A stretch of 34,689 nt of DNA from a bacterium (GTDB lineage Bacteria > Actinomycetota > Acidimicrobiia > Spongiisociales > Spongiisociaceae): NCBI GenBank assembly GCA_026710435.1, contig JAPOQZ010000230.1:1-34689 (forward strand), read 5' to 3'. Every line of letters starts with the position of its first letter. Positions within the stretch are counted from its first letter, which is position 1. Positions 15,947 through 23,738 of the stretch are shown piece by piece. Both the position numbers and the translations under genes were made by a program. Under the pieces are notes generated by a model. The model made no database searches, was not told the origin of the DNA, and saw only the letters and a program-made list of their open reading frames with translations.

Positions 15947-17031
15947 TGCGAGTTAACTCCCTCACGAGGATCGTCGACCGTGGTCACGTTGCCCGGGACC
16001 GGCGCAACCAACTGACCTGGAGAGTAGACCGTCGGTACGGATACGGGCTCCGGGAGACTCGCCCCGTCCTTAAGCATGGTGAGCATCAATCCGGCAGCAG
16101 CTTCGCCCATCCGGTGCCGATCGCGACGGATCACAGCCAGCGGATGCGAGAGCAAGCTGAGAGCGGGGATAACATCGCTCACCGCGACACTAAACCCGGA
16201 GCCGGGGACCAGCCCGACCTCCGATAGCGCGTTCAGGGCTCCGATCCCGAGTTGTACACCTCCTGCCAGAAGGGCCGTCGGAGGTTCTGCGCCACCGAGG
16301 AGGTCCAGGGTCTGGCGCCTACCGAACCGCTCGCTGTGACTGCCCAGCCGGATGAACTCGTCAACCACGGGAAGGCTGCCCGAACGATGAGCTTCCAGGT
16401 ACCCGGCCAACCTCTCGCGCGAGGGACGGATGGTCTCGGGGCCCGTGATGAGGGCGATCCTGCGGTGTCCAACCGCGATCATCTCGCTCACGGCATCACG
16501 TGCTCCCGTCCGATGGTCGCACAACACTGCGGTTACTCGTTGCTGCTGCAAACTCGGGATCTCGCGGTCGAGTAGCACGACCGGCACACGCAAATCTCCC
16601 AGAGCGCGCAGGGTGGACGGGTTGGACTCCGACTCGAGCGAAAGAATGAGCCCATCCACCCGGCGCCGATTGAAGAGACGGATGTGCGCGGTGTCCAAGT
16701 CTGCGTCGCCGTCCGAGTTGGCGAGCAGGATGGAGTACCCGGCCCGCCTCAGCTTCACCTCCGCGCCTTTGACGATGTCACCGAACAGCGGGGACGAGAT
16801 GTCGCGCACGACGAAGCCGATCGTCGCGGTTCGTCCGCTTCTAAGCCCTCGGGCCAGCAGGTCCGGCTCGTAGCCGAGTTTGTTGGCCGCCTCCAGGACT
16901 CTGGCGCGCATCCGCTTGCTGGTGTCCGGATGTCGTGCAAAGACGCGAGATACGGATGAGGTGGCGACGCCGGCGGCTTCCGCGACCTGCTTGACGGTGA
17001 CACGCGAACTCGGTAAGCGGGGATCGCTCAC
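15943..17031 (-). CDS. LacI-family transcriptional regulator, 362 aa
   Basis: This is a sugar-responsive repressor. The N-terminal helix-turn-helix is VTVKQVAEAAGVATSSVSRVF (11-31), followed by PDTSKRMRARVLEAANKLGYEPDLLARGLRSG, which contains the hinge helix. The rest is a periplasmic-binding-like ligand domain: TATIGFVVRDISSPLFGDIVKGAE, DGLILSLESE, GHRRIALITGP, and PTALLAGGVQLGIGAL. I chose the GTG at 17031: it overlaps the SDR stop as GTGA and gives the normal family length. The frame stays open to 17544 but is antisense shadow upstream. It lies in the middle of the catabolic operon, so it is co-expressed with its presumed targets. The LacI-type palindrome at 29443-29456 is its best candidate site. 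Confidence 0.93.
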   Translation of the reverse strand: MSDPRLPSSRVTVKQVAEAAGVATSSVSRVFARHPDTSKRMRARVLEAANKLGYEPDLLARGLRSGRTATIGFVVRDISSPLFGDIVKGAEVKLRRAGYSILLANSDGDADLDTAHIRLFNRRRVDGLILSLESESNPSTLRALGDLRVPVVLLDREIPSLQQQRVTAVLCDHRTGARDAVSEMIAVGHRRIALITGPETIRPSRERLAGYLEAHRSGSLPVVDEFIRLGSHSERFGRRQTLDLLGGAEPPTALLAGGVQLGIGALNALSEVGLVPGSGFSVAVSDVIPALSLLSHPLAVIRRDRHRMGEAAAGLMLTMLKDGASLPEPVSVPTVYSPGQLVAPVPGNVTTVDDPREGVNSQ

Positions 17032-17864
17032 GATGTCCCGCCCACTCTCGGCCGGTAGGCCCGGAGGTGGTCCGCCTGCCACACGTTGGGGTCCGGTCCC
17101 GTTCTCCCGTCCGCCAGATACCCCCCGTCGACCGCCAGCACCTGGCCGGTGACGTAACTGGAGTCCGGCGTGGCGAGCCACCGGATGGCCTGTGCTACCT
17201 CGTCCGGCCGCCCCATCCGTCCGAGCGGGACGAGGCGCTCGCGTTCGGTGCGGTCGGCCAGTCCCGTTCGATACGCTTCTTCGGCCAACGGTGTCAGGAT
17301 GAATCCGGGTGCAATAGCGTTGACGCGGATCCCGACGGAGGCCCACTCCACGGCGAGTGTCCTGGTCAGCGCCTCGATAGCGGCCTTGGCACTGTTGTAG
17401 GAGGCGCGGGCCGGGAAACCGCGCTGAGCGGTTATGGACGAGATGTTGACGATGCTCGGGAACGGTGAACGTGTCAGGTGGGGGAAGGCGGCCTGGCACA
17501 TCCTCATCGTCCCGCCGAGGTGAACATCGATGAGGCGGCTCCACCCGTCGGTGCCCGTCATGTGGCTCGGGGACGGATCGATGGTTCCCGCCGTGTTGAC
17601 CAGTACATCGAGCCGACCGAACTCCTGGACTGTTAGATCAACACTCCGGGGGATTGCTGCCTCATCCGTTACGTCGCACTGGACACCCAACGCGTCGCTT
17701 CCGAGCGAGCGGGCAGTGGAGGTGGTCCGGTCACGGTCGAGGTCGACCACGGTGACGCGGTATCCCGCCTCGATCAAGGCCGCTGCGGCGGCCCGTCCCA
17801 ATCCCCCCGCCCCTCCGGTTATGAGAGCAACAGGCGCGGAGGACCGGGATTCCAACTCAGCCAA
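17028..17864 (-). CDS. SDR-family oxidoreductase, 278 aa
   Basis: This is a classical short-chain dehydrogenase that oxidises or reduces a hydroxyl group, as sugar 1-dehydrogenases do. It shows TGGAGGLG (coenzyme loop), VVDLDRDR (an acidic residue after the second strand, favouring NAD), CDVTD, NTAGT, NISS, YNSAK (catalytic Tyr/Lys), IAPGFILTPL, and a C-terminal SYVTGQVLAVDGGYLADG. The start at 17864 overlaps the upstream PTE-like gene by 8 bp, and the stop overlaps the LacI-type gene by 4 bp. Sitting between a lactonase-like and an enolase-superfamily gene, it suits a route of sugar to lactone to acid to 2-keto-3-deoxy acid. Confidence 0.92.
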   Translation of the reverse strand: MAELESRSSAPVALITGGAGGLGRAAAAALIEAGYRVTVVDLDRDRTTSTARSLGSDALGVQCDVTDEAAIPRSVDLTVQEFGRLDVLVNTAGTIDPSPSHMTGTDGWSRLIDVHLGGTMRMCQAAFPHLTRSPFPSIVNISSITAQRGFPARASYNSAKAAIEALTRTLAVEWASVGIRVNAIAPGFILTPLAEEAYRTGLADRTERERLVPLGRMGRPDEVAQAIRWLATPDSSYVTGQVLAVDGGYLADGRTGPDPNVWQADHLRAYRPRVGGTS

Positions 17865-18852
17865 GGTCTTCGCCGGTCAGCATGCCGCGCGGGTTCAGGA
17901 TCGTCAGGATGTCGATCTGTTCCCGGGAAAGCCCGGCCGCGCTCAAGCGCTCCACGAACTCGGTGGCGATGAAGTCAAACCCCCGACCTCCGTAGGCCTT
18001 GTAGAAGCGAGACAGCGCGGCGTCCTGTGCAATGAGGAGCTGGCGGAGGTGGCCTTCGGAGATAAGGGTCAGCAGTTGGTCGATCTGACGCTGCGTCTCG
18101 AATTCGAAGTTGCCTCTCACCGTATCGAATTGCACGTATGCTCCACGCTTCAAGATGGCGCGGTGATAGTCGAGGAATGGGTACGTATCGCAGTGACCGA
18201 TGACGACACGACGAAGATCAACTCCCTCATCCTGGAAGAGGTCGAGCTGTGCGAGCCCCACAGGCGATGCGTTCGCGTGCGTCGTGATGGCGACTCCTGT
18301 GGTTCGGTGGGCCCGGGCTGCTGCCCGGTGGACCCGCTCCTCGGCAGGAGAGATGAAGGGCTCATGGGTGCCGATCTCGCCGATTATGCCCGCCTTGACG
18401 CCGTCGACGCCTTGTTCGATCTCGTCGACGAATATCTCCGCCAACTCCACCGTGGACGTCCGCTTGAGGCTCTCCTCGTAGAACGGTTCCCGGTACCTGC
18501 CCGTTGACATCACGACGTTGATACCGGTGCGCCGGGAGATTTCCACGAGGCCCTTGGGATCACGCCCCATGTCGGCCGTGGTTACATCGACGAACGTGTT
18601 CCCACCGGCGGCTGAGAAGTGTGCTAGTTCCGCCACGACGAGATCCAGGTCGTGCAACAGGAACCCCCGATCCGGCTGGAACCCCCGGAAGAGATCCATC
18701 ATCAGGTCCTGGCGCGTTCGGTTGACCAGTGCCTCGGCCGGGGCGCCGTTGAGTGCTCTCCTGACCGAGTCCATCAACAGGTGCTCGTGGGGGTGGGTAA
18801 AACCCAACTCGGCGCACGGCACCTCACCGAGAACTGTGTTGACTGATGCCAT
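17857..18852 (-). CDS. Phosphotriesterase-family metallohydrolase (PTE-like lactonase), 331 aa
   Basis: This is the second PTE-family protein of the window and the first gene of the six-gene operon 18852-13081. Metal ligands: H22 and H24 in HPHEHLL, E159 in KAGIIGEIG, H192 in ITTHANA, H220 in IGHCD and D277 in IAQD. The family C-terminus ILNPRGML is present. I chose the ATG at 18852 (MASVNTVLGEVP) because GAGGA lies about nine bases upstream and the N-terminus then aligns with relatives; the frame is open to 18879. It overlaps the SDR gene by 8 bp. It probably hydrolyses the lactone made by the SDR, as COG1735 members act on sugar lactones; this step is inferred from context. Confidence 0.9.
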   Translation of the reverse strand: MASVNTVLGEVPCAELGFTHPHEHLLMDSVRRALNGAPAEALVNRTRQDLMMDLFRGFQPDRGFLLHDLDLVVAELAHFSAAGGNTFVDVTTADMGRDPKGLVEISRRTGINVVMSTGRYREPFYEESLKRTSTVELAEIFVDEIEQGVDGVKAGIIGEIGTHEPFISPAEERVHRAAARAHRTTGVAITTHANASPVGLAQLDLFQDEGVDLRRVVIGHCDTYPFLDYHRAILKRGAYVQFDTVRGNFEFETQRQIDQLLTLISEGHLRQLLIAQDAALSRFYKAYGGRGFDFIATEFVERLSAAGLSREQIDILTILNPRGMLTGEDLG

Positions 18853-18930
18853 TCGGCCCATTCCTCGCAGGGTCGACACGCGAAATACGGCCAGCTACGA
18901 TACCGGGCACGTTACCAGGGACCAGAAACC

Positions 18931-19410
18931 TTGTCGAAGCCTCCAGTAAGCCACATCGGGTTCTCCGTAAGTGACCTAGAGCGGTCGCGCGTTTTCTACC
19001 GCACACTTCTCGGATTCGAAGAGGTGACCAGCTGGACGAGGAGCGAGCCATATATCGGTGAACTGACGGGCAACCCCGGGGCGGTGATCCACACGGCGAT
19101 CATGAAACTCCCCGACGATCCCCTCCTCCTCGAGTTGGTGCAGTACGACCGGACCGACGGCCGGGCGATAGAGCCGGCGTCGGCCAACCCCGGCGCGGCA
19201 CACCTCGGCCTGAACGTCGAGAATCTCGACTCGCTGTACGCCTCGCTGCGGGAGCAGGGCGCCGACTTCGTGTCGAGTCCGGTCACGCCGACCGTCGGTC
19301 CCAACGCGGGCGGTCGAGCGGTTCTCCTTCTGGACCCCGACGGTTTCCGTATCGAACTCGTGCAGACCGAACGTTCGCTCGACGGTGCGCGGATCCCGGC
19401 TTCGAGCTAA
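18931..19410 (+). CDS. VOC-family (glyoxalase/bleomycin-resistance fold) metalloprotein, 159 aa
   Basis: This is a single VOC protein made of two beta-alpha-beta-beta-beta units. The four metal-ligand positions are filled: His in VSHIGFSV, Glu in LLLELVQY, His in GAAHLGLNV and Glu in FRIELVQ. It also has LERSRVFYRTLLGFE and a C-terminal VLLLDPDGF, both typical of glyoxalase I, methylmalonyl-CoA epimerase and lactoylglutathione-lyase-like proteins. The first codon is TTG with a weak AGGGA upstream, so the start is less certain. It is divergent from the 18852-13081 operon across 78 bp and lies seven bases before the SMP-30-like gene, so those two form a small operon. Whether it is an epimerase, lyase or isomerase cannot be told. 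Confidence 0.85.
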   Translation: MSKPPVSHIGFSVSDLERSRVFYRTLLGFEEVTSWTRSEPYIGELTGNPGAVIHTAIMKLPDDPLLLELVQYDRTDGRAIEPASANPGAAHLGLNVENLDSLYASLREQGADFVSSPVTPTVGPNAGGRAVLLLDPDGFRIELVQTERSLDGARIPASS

Positions 19411-19417
19411 CGAGCCG

Positions 19418-20254
19418 ATGAACGTCGAGATCGTCGCCAATGGGATCGACCACCCCGAGGGCGTGGCGTGGGACCCGGTTCGCCGGCGGCTGGTGTGCGG
19501 AACCGAGGGCGGCCAGGTGCTGGCGTTCGATCCGCTGACCTGGGAGCGGCGGGTCGTAGCCGACACCGGCGGATTCGTCCTCGGGATAGCGCTCGACGCT
19601 CGGGGCGTCATCTATGTCTGTGACATGGCTCGGAAGGCCGTACTCGCCTGCGATCCCGACGACGGAACGGTCACCTTGGTGAGCACGGGCGCGCCGGACC
19701 ACCCGATCCTCGTCCCCAACTTCCCGGCGTTCCACCCCGACGGGATCCTCTACGTGTCGGATTCGGGTTCGTCCTGGGATGCCGGAGATGGTCTTCTGTT
19801 CGGCATACGTGCCGACAACACGACCTTCGTCGCTTCGGAAGCGCCCAGTGCGTTCCCGAACGGCCTTGCCGTCGACGAATCCGGCCGGTTCCTCTACGTG
19901 GTGGAAACCGCGGATCCCGGCGTTTGCCGGCTCCCGATCAAGGATGACGGCACTCTGGGGCCTCCCGAGGACGTGGTGCGGATGCCGGGGACCGCCCCGG
20001 ACGGGCTGGCCTTTGCAGCAGACGGGTCGCTGATCATCTCCTGCTACCGGCCCGACCGGGTCTACCGGCTCTCCGAGGACGGCCTCAGCGTCCTTGCCGA
20101 TGATCCCCAGGGGCGGTTCCTCGCAGCCCCGACCAACGTCTGCTACTTCGGGCCGCAACTGGAGCGGCTCGCGGTGGCCAATATCGGCGCATGGTTCATC
20201 AGCGAGGTACTCGACGTACCGCCAGGTCTCGAGGTGCACCGCCCTGCCCGGTGA
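19418..20254 (+). CDS. SMP-30/gluconolactonase/LRE-family protein, 278 aa
   Basis: This is a six-bladed beta-propeller hydrolase; relatives open sugar lactones using Ca2+ or Zn2+. The expected metal ligands are seen: Glu in HPEGVAWDP near the N-terminus, Asn in FPNGLAVDESGRFLYV and Asp in APDGLAFAADGSLIIS. VYVCD-like and LYVSDSG blade motifs repeat through the protein. I chose the ATG at 19418 (MNVEIVANGI), just after the VOC stop; a longer frame starts at 19385 but overlaps the VOC gene. It is a second, unrelated lactonase fold right beside the PTE-like lactonase operon. Both could act on lactones of the same pathway. Confidence 0.88.
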   Translation: MNVEIVANGIDHPEGVAWDPVRRRLVCGTEGGQVLAFDPLTWERRVVADTGGFVLGIALDARGVIYVCDMARKAVLACDPDDGTVTLVSTGAPDHPILVPNFPAFHPDGILYVSDSGSSWDAGDGLLFGIRADNTTFVASEAPSAFPNGLAVDESGRFLYVVETADPGVCRLPIKDDGTLGPPEDVVRMPGTAPDGLAFAADGSLIISCYRPDRVYRLSEDGLSVLADDPQGRFLAAPTNVCYFGPQLERLAVANIGAWFISEVLDVPPGLEVHRPAR

Positions 20255-20698
20255 CCAACCGCGCCGTCATGAGTCCGCGCATGTGTCCTTATCCTGTTCC
20301 GGTAGCCACGCCGAGCTCACCCACAATGCGACCGCGGGCGCCCGATACACCATCGAGGTGACCACCGCCGGGGGCTGGGAAGGCGGGCCGCTATTTGCCG
20401 GTGCTGGGGGCCAGAAGCCGCGGTCGGGCCGCCGACTTCGTACCCGAGGGCGCAGCCGCGCCCGCAGCCGGGTCGTCGTTCGGGCGTGCCAGCCAAGTGA
20501 TTCCACGCCGAGTGCTGGATTCTCGGGGTGGTTGCAATGTGGCACTTTGAGCGTATTGTCGATTCGGTCACATATTAGCTGTCAATAACTCAGTAGAAAT
20601 CGAAGCACGCCACTCAATCTGTCTTTTGGTCATAAAATATGGTATCTTATCTGGCGGAACCTTCTGGCTGCATTTTTCAGGACCAGAGCGAGGGTGCG
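20255..20698. other. Gene-free region before the AlbA_2 gene
   Basis: No complete gene is seen. A minus-strand frame around 20510-20390 has an Ala/Pro-rich run (WLARPNDDPAAGAAAPSG) that ends at a stop near 20394. It looks like the polar tail of a lost protein that I cannot name. From about 20560 the composition turns AT-rich (CATAAAATATGGTATC), probably the promoter zone of the gene at 20699, but I cannot assign -35 and -10 boxes with confidence. Confidence 0.35.
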
Positions 20699-22519
20699 AT
20701 GTCTACAGGATTCGGGGCACCGGCCGCACTTGATGACCAGATTCAACTGGTGCTTGATCTCCTGGAGCAAGGCCGGGCTCCCGCGGAGGTCGAAACGACC
20801 CATGTGGACATCAAGGAGGAGCCCGGCCGTCGCGATCGGCGCGGCAAGCCCCTGCCGGCAAACCGCGAGAACGAGGAAGCTGCCGGGTACCTCGCAGGCG
20901 AAATGGCCTGCATGGCCAATACCCCGGGGGGCGGCGCGATCGTCTTGGGCGTGTCCGACGACGGTGCCAGGATAGGAACGGGGCTTGACCCGGAGTGGCT
21001 CCGCCATCGCATCTTTCAACTGACAGAGCGCAAGCTGACCATCTCTGCCCGACCGTTGGTGCTGGATGGCTGCCGCTTGCTGGTGCTGTCCACGCCCGAA
21101 GCCTGGGAGCCGATTCCTCACAAGGGACGCTATCGCTGGCGTTTGAATGACAACTGCGTGGACCTCGATTTCACATCGTGGAATGACAGAAGGCTGCATC
21201 GCAGCGGCTTCGATTGGTCGGCACAGCCGTCGTCTCATTCTCTAGCCGACGTCGATCAGACCGCTGTCGAGATCGCTCGGCGGTACATGCGCGAGGACGG
21301 CGCCGGGAGCGGTGACGGCAGCCATCTGGCGATGGCGACGAGTGAGGACATGATCCGCCGCCTCAACCTCGTCGACGCAGATGGTCGACTGACCAACGCA
21401 GGGTCACTGCTCTTCGTCGGAACTCCCGAAATCGGAATCGATTACGTCCGGCGGGAGGTCCCCGGCGGCGACAGCACACATCGGGTGCCCCGTGCCGGTC
21501 GGCCTTGGTCGAGCGACTTCGACGAATCGTTCGGGCCGTTCGTCAGCCGTCGAGAGGCGGGGAGCCGCTCGTTGTTGGAGCAGTTCGCCGCGGTGGAGCA
21601 GGCGATGGACGTGGCGAACGCTGTGGTGCATGTGCCCGACGGCTTTGCCGTGCATCAGATCGATTCCATCCCGCCCAGAGCCATGAGGGAGGCGCTGGTC
21701 AACGGCATCGTCCACCGCGACTGGAACTCCCCGCAGCCGACGACCGTTGAGCATGTCGGATCCGTTCTGACTGTCACCTCGCCGGGGGGCTTCGTCGGCG
21801 GGGTCGCGCCTTCGAACATCATCACTCACCCAGCGGCGCCCCGGTATCGAAGTCTTGCTGAGGCCATGGCGGCGATGCGGTTGGGCGAGCGAGAGGGGAT
21901 CGGCGTGGATCGCATGACGGCGGACATGCTCTCTCTGGGTCACCCGCCGCCGGTGTTCTCAGAGGTTGACGGCCCGTACGTGCGGGTGGCGCTGATCGGC
22001 GGCGAGCCTGACCAAGAGTGGCTCCGCTTCATCGGCATGCTTGAGCCTTACCCGCAGGGCAATCTGGACCTGCTGCTTCTCGTATACCGCCTGCTCGATC
22101 GCGGCTGGGCCGATGCCGACTCGGCGGCTCCGGTTCTACAGAAACCTGTCCGAGAGACACTGCCGATGCTCCAGCGCGTTGTCGTTGAGGTTCAAATCAA
22201 CGAAAGGCCGATCATGGAAAGAGTCCACGGCAGCCCCGATGGTCACCCGCTTGCGCTCCGGCTGTCGGACGGTCTCCGTAGACACTTTTCCCGCAAGCTC
22301 AAGCGGCTCGCTACGCGCACCGGACGAGAGTCGGTGATGTTGGGCTACGCTCGGGTGAGGGGACGCATCTCCTCGACTGAGGCCGCCGACCTGGCAGGTG
22401 TCACCGCGTCGCACGCAGCCCAGATGCTCGCGGCACTGGCTGATGCCGGGCACCTGGTTGGGAGCCGCCCCAACCGGAGGGGCCGCGGTTTCCACTACCT
22501 CCCCGTGCGCAAGCCGTAG
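20699..22519 (+). CDS. AlbA_2 (Schlafen-like)/HATPase_c_4 domain protein, predicted regulator, 606 aa
   Basis: It resembles COG2865-type proteins. An N-terminal AlbA_2/Schlafen domain (about 35-155) has THVDIKEEPGRR, NTPGGGAIVLGVSDDG and a YRWRLNDNCVDL end. A central domain has RRLNLVDADGRLTNAGSLLFVG. A GHKL-type ATPase-like part has AMREALVNGIVHRDWN, with its N-box-like Glu/Asn, and EREGIGVDRM. The protein ends in a winged-helix-like segment (ISSTEAADLAGVTASHAAQMLAALADAGHL). The role of the family is unclear: many are called transcriptional regulators, and AlbA_2 proteins also occur in phage-defence loci. I chose the ATG at 20699 over a start at 20639 because of the GAGGG just upstream and because the extension is AT-rich leader. 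It stands alone. The 107 bp MITE begins 66 bp after its stop. Confidence 0.82.
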   Translation: MSTGFGAPAALDDQIQLVLDLLEQGRAPAEVETTHVDIKEEPGRRDRRGKPLPANRENEEAAGYLAGEMACMANTPGGGAIVLGVSDDGARIGTGLDPEWLRHRIFQLTERKLTISARPLVLDGCRLLVLSTPEAWEPIPHKGRYRWRLNDNCVDLDFTSWNDRRLHRSGFDWSAQPSSHSLADVDQTAVEIARRYMREDGAGSGDGSHLAMATSEDMIRRLNLVDADGRLTNAGSLLFVGTPEIGIDYVRREVPGGDSTHRVPRAGRPWSSDFDESFGPFVSRREAGSRSLLEQFAAVEQAMDVANAVVHVPDGFAVHQIDSIPPRAMREALVNGIVHRDWNSPQPTTVEHVGSVLTVTSPGGFVGGVAPSNIITHPAAPRYRSLAEAMAAMRLGEREGIGVDRMTADMLSLGHPPPVFSEVDGPYVRVALIGGEPDQEWLRFIGMLEPYPQGNLDLLLLVYRLLDRGWADADSAAPVLQKPVRETLPMLQRVVVEVQINERPIMERVHGSPDGHPLALRLSDGLRRHFSRKLKRLATRTGRESVMLGYARVRGRISSTEAADLAGVTASHAAQMLAALADAGHLVGSRPNRRGRGFHYLPVRKP

Positions 22520-22585
22520 CGACGACGGTACCGGCTGCACCACCTTCTTGCCGAGATGTCGGGGAAGGGGTTTCACACCACGCTC

Positions 22586-22692
22586 CTAGGAGGGTACTGA
22601 GCAATCCAGCAGCGGCCTGCCAACCGCCGTCATAATCCCTGGATCGGCGGGCGGCAGGCCCGAGCAATCGTCATTGTTCAGCACCCTCCTAG
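22586..22692. mobile_element. 107 bp MITE-like element, copy 1
   Basis: A 99 bp core begins GAGGGTACTGAGCAAT and ends with the near-inverse ATTGTTCAGCACCCTC, flanked on both sides by CTAG. An inner stem (GGCCTGCC with GGCAGGCC) lets the whole element fold into one hairpin. A second copy, in the opposite orientation with eight mismatches over 107 bp, is at 34317-34423. CTAG-type 4 bp duplications and GG(A/G)AGGTGC-like ends recall the IS5 group, so it may be moved by an IS5-like transposase elsewhere; that link is inference. Confidence 0.8.
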
Positions 22693-22707
22693 CCCGGTGG
22701 ACCTAGG

Positions 22708-23733
22708 CTAAGCGGACGGGGCGTCCGTGCCGGCGATCTGTTCGACCGACACGGAGCCATCGGGTGTGACTCCGGTCACACGTCGCCGGTCGGCGCGGAA
22801 CAGGGACGCGGTGAGCGCCGTCGTCCTGGTCTGACCCGGCTCGAGCCGGAGGGCTTGCCCTCGTTCGACTGCTCCGTCCAACCCGTCCGCCGGCCAGGCT
22901 GATTGGGGCTCGACCGCTACGAGAGCGGCCCGGCCGTAGAACGGATAGCCGGTGCTTCCCCGCTCCTGCCACAGCCAGACGTGGGGAAACGTGGTGACAT
23001 CCCATGACAGCGCAATCCCGATCTCCTCGTCGGGCCACCGGATGGCGGCCCATCCCTGGCCGATCGAAGGCATGTAGACGAGCCGGCTGGTGGGTTGTCC
23101 CGTCATGCGACTCACGTCCACGAGCGCTCCGTCACCTGCCGGTAGCAACGGCCAGCGCCCCTCACCTCCCGGCGAGAGGTCAGCGGGCGGACCCATGTCT
23201 CCGCGGTCGACGACGGTGGGTGCCGTGGGGAGGTCGATCAGGGTTCGCGTGACGGCGGCGAACGCCGGGTGGTGCCCCCAGACGAATTCGGCCGGCTCGT
23301 TCCCGACGTTGACTACCCGTTCGCGCAGCCGGAGGATCGGCCGGTCCCCATCCAGTTCCATCAATCTGTCGAGCACCAGCGGGAGGCGCGAGCCCGTCCG
23401 GGTATGAAGGGTCGTGGCCCCGGCGGTGATCACCTCCCAACGAAGGGTTGACACCTCGCCGTGGAAGGGCAGGGGTACCGGACCCCGCCGGCTGTCGTGT
23501 CCCGAATTGGGGAAGAGTACCTGCCAACCTCCGCGATAGTGCGACAACCAGTCGAGCCGGCTGGAACCGTATGCGTGCAGGGCCGTGGCCGGCGCCGGGG
23601 TGGACCAGTCGTAGGACGCCAGCAGATTACGACCAGAAGGTCGAGAGATCCGGTGGATGTCGCAGCCACGCTCGAGGTCGACACCGACGACAATCTCCGG
23701 AGACTCCAGCAGGAGAAGCCTGTCAGGGTCCAT
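22708..23733 (-). CDS. Aldose 1-epimerase/DUF4432-like mutarotase protein, 341 aa
   Basis: This is a galactose-mutarotase-like beta-sandwich. It probably interconverts sugar anomers or binds a sugar. Family signs: GCDIHRISRPSGRNLLASY near the start, GWQVLFPNSG, LPFHGEV, LRLRERVVNVG, VWGHHPAF with H154/H155 as catalytic His candidates, LWLWQERG-like segments, and AVEPQSAWPADG, whose Glu fits the catalytic base position. I chose the ATG at 23733 (MDPDRLLLLE), five bases after the stop of the preceding gene; the frame is open to 23847, but the extra part lies inside that gene. It is the last gene of the seven-gene importer operon. Confidence 0.8.
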   Translation of the reverse strand: MDPDRLLLLESPEIVVGVDLERGCDIHRISRPSGRNLLASYDWSTPAPATALHAYGSSRLDWLSHYRGGWQVLFPNSGHDSRRGPVPLPFHGEVSTLRWEVITAGATTLHTRTGSRLPLVLDRLMELDGDRPILRLRERVVNVGNEPAEFVWGHHPAFAAVTRTLIDLPTAPTVVDRGDMGPPADLSPGGEGRWPLLPAGDGALVDVSRMTGQPTSRLVYMPSIGQGWAAIRWPDEEIGIALSWDVTTFPHVWLWQERGSTGYPFYGRAALVAVEPQSAWPADGLDGAVERGQALRLEPGQTRTTALTASLFRADRRRVTGVTPDGSVSVEQIAGTDAPSA

Positions 23734-23738
23734 GCGCT

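Noticed and set aside
17032..17544. Upstream extension of the LacI-type frame
   Set aside because: The extension lies inside the SDR gene in another frame. The GTG at 17031 gives the normal family length and overlaps the SDR stop.
22401..22667. Similar small proteins encoded at 22401-22667 (-) and 34342-34686 (+)
   Set aside because: Their likeness comes only from the shared MITE sequence. There is no ribosome-binding site or domain, so they are not real genes.
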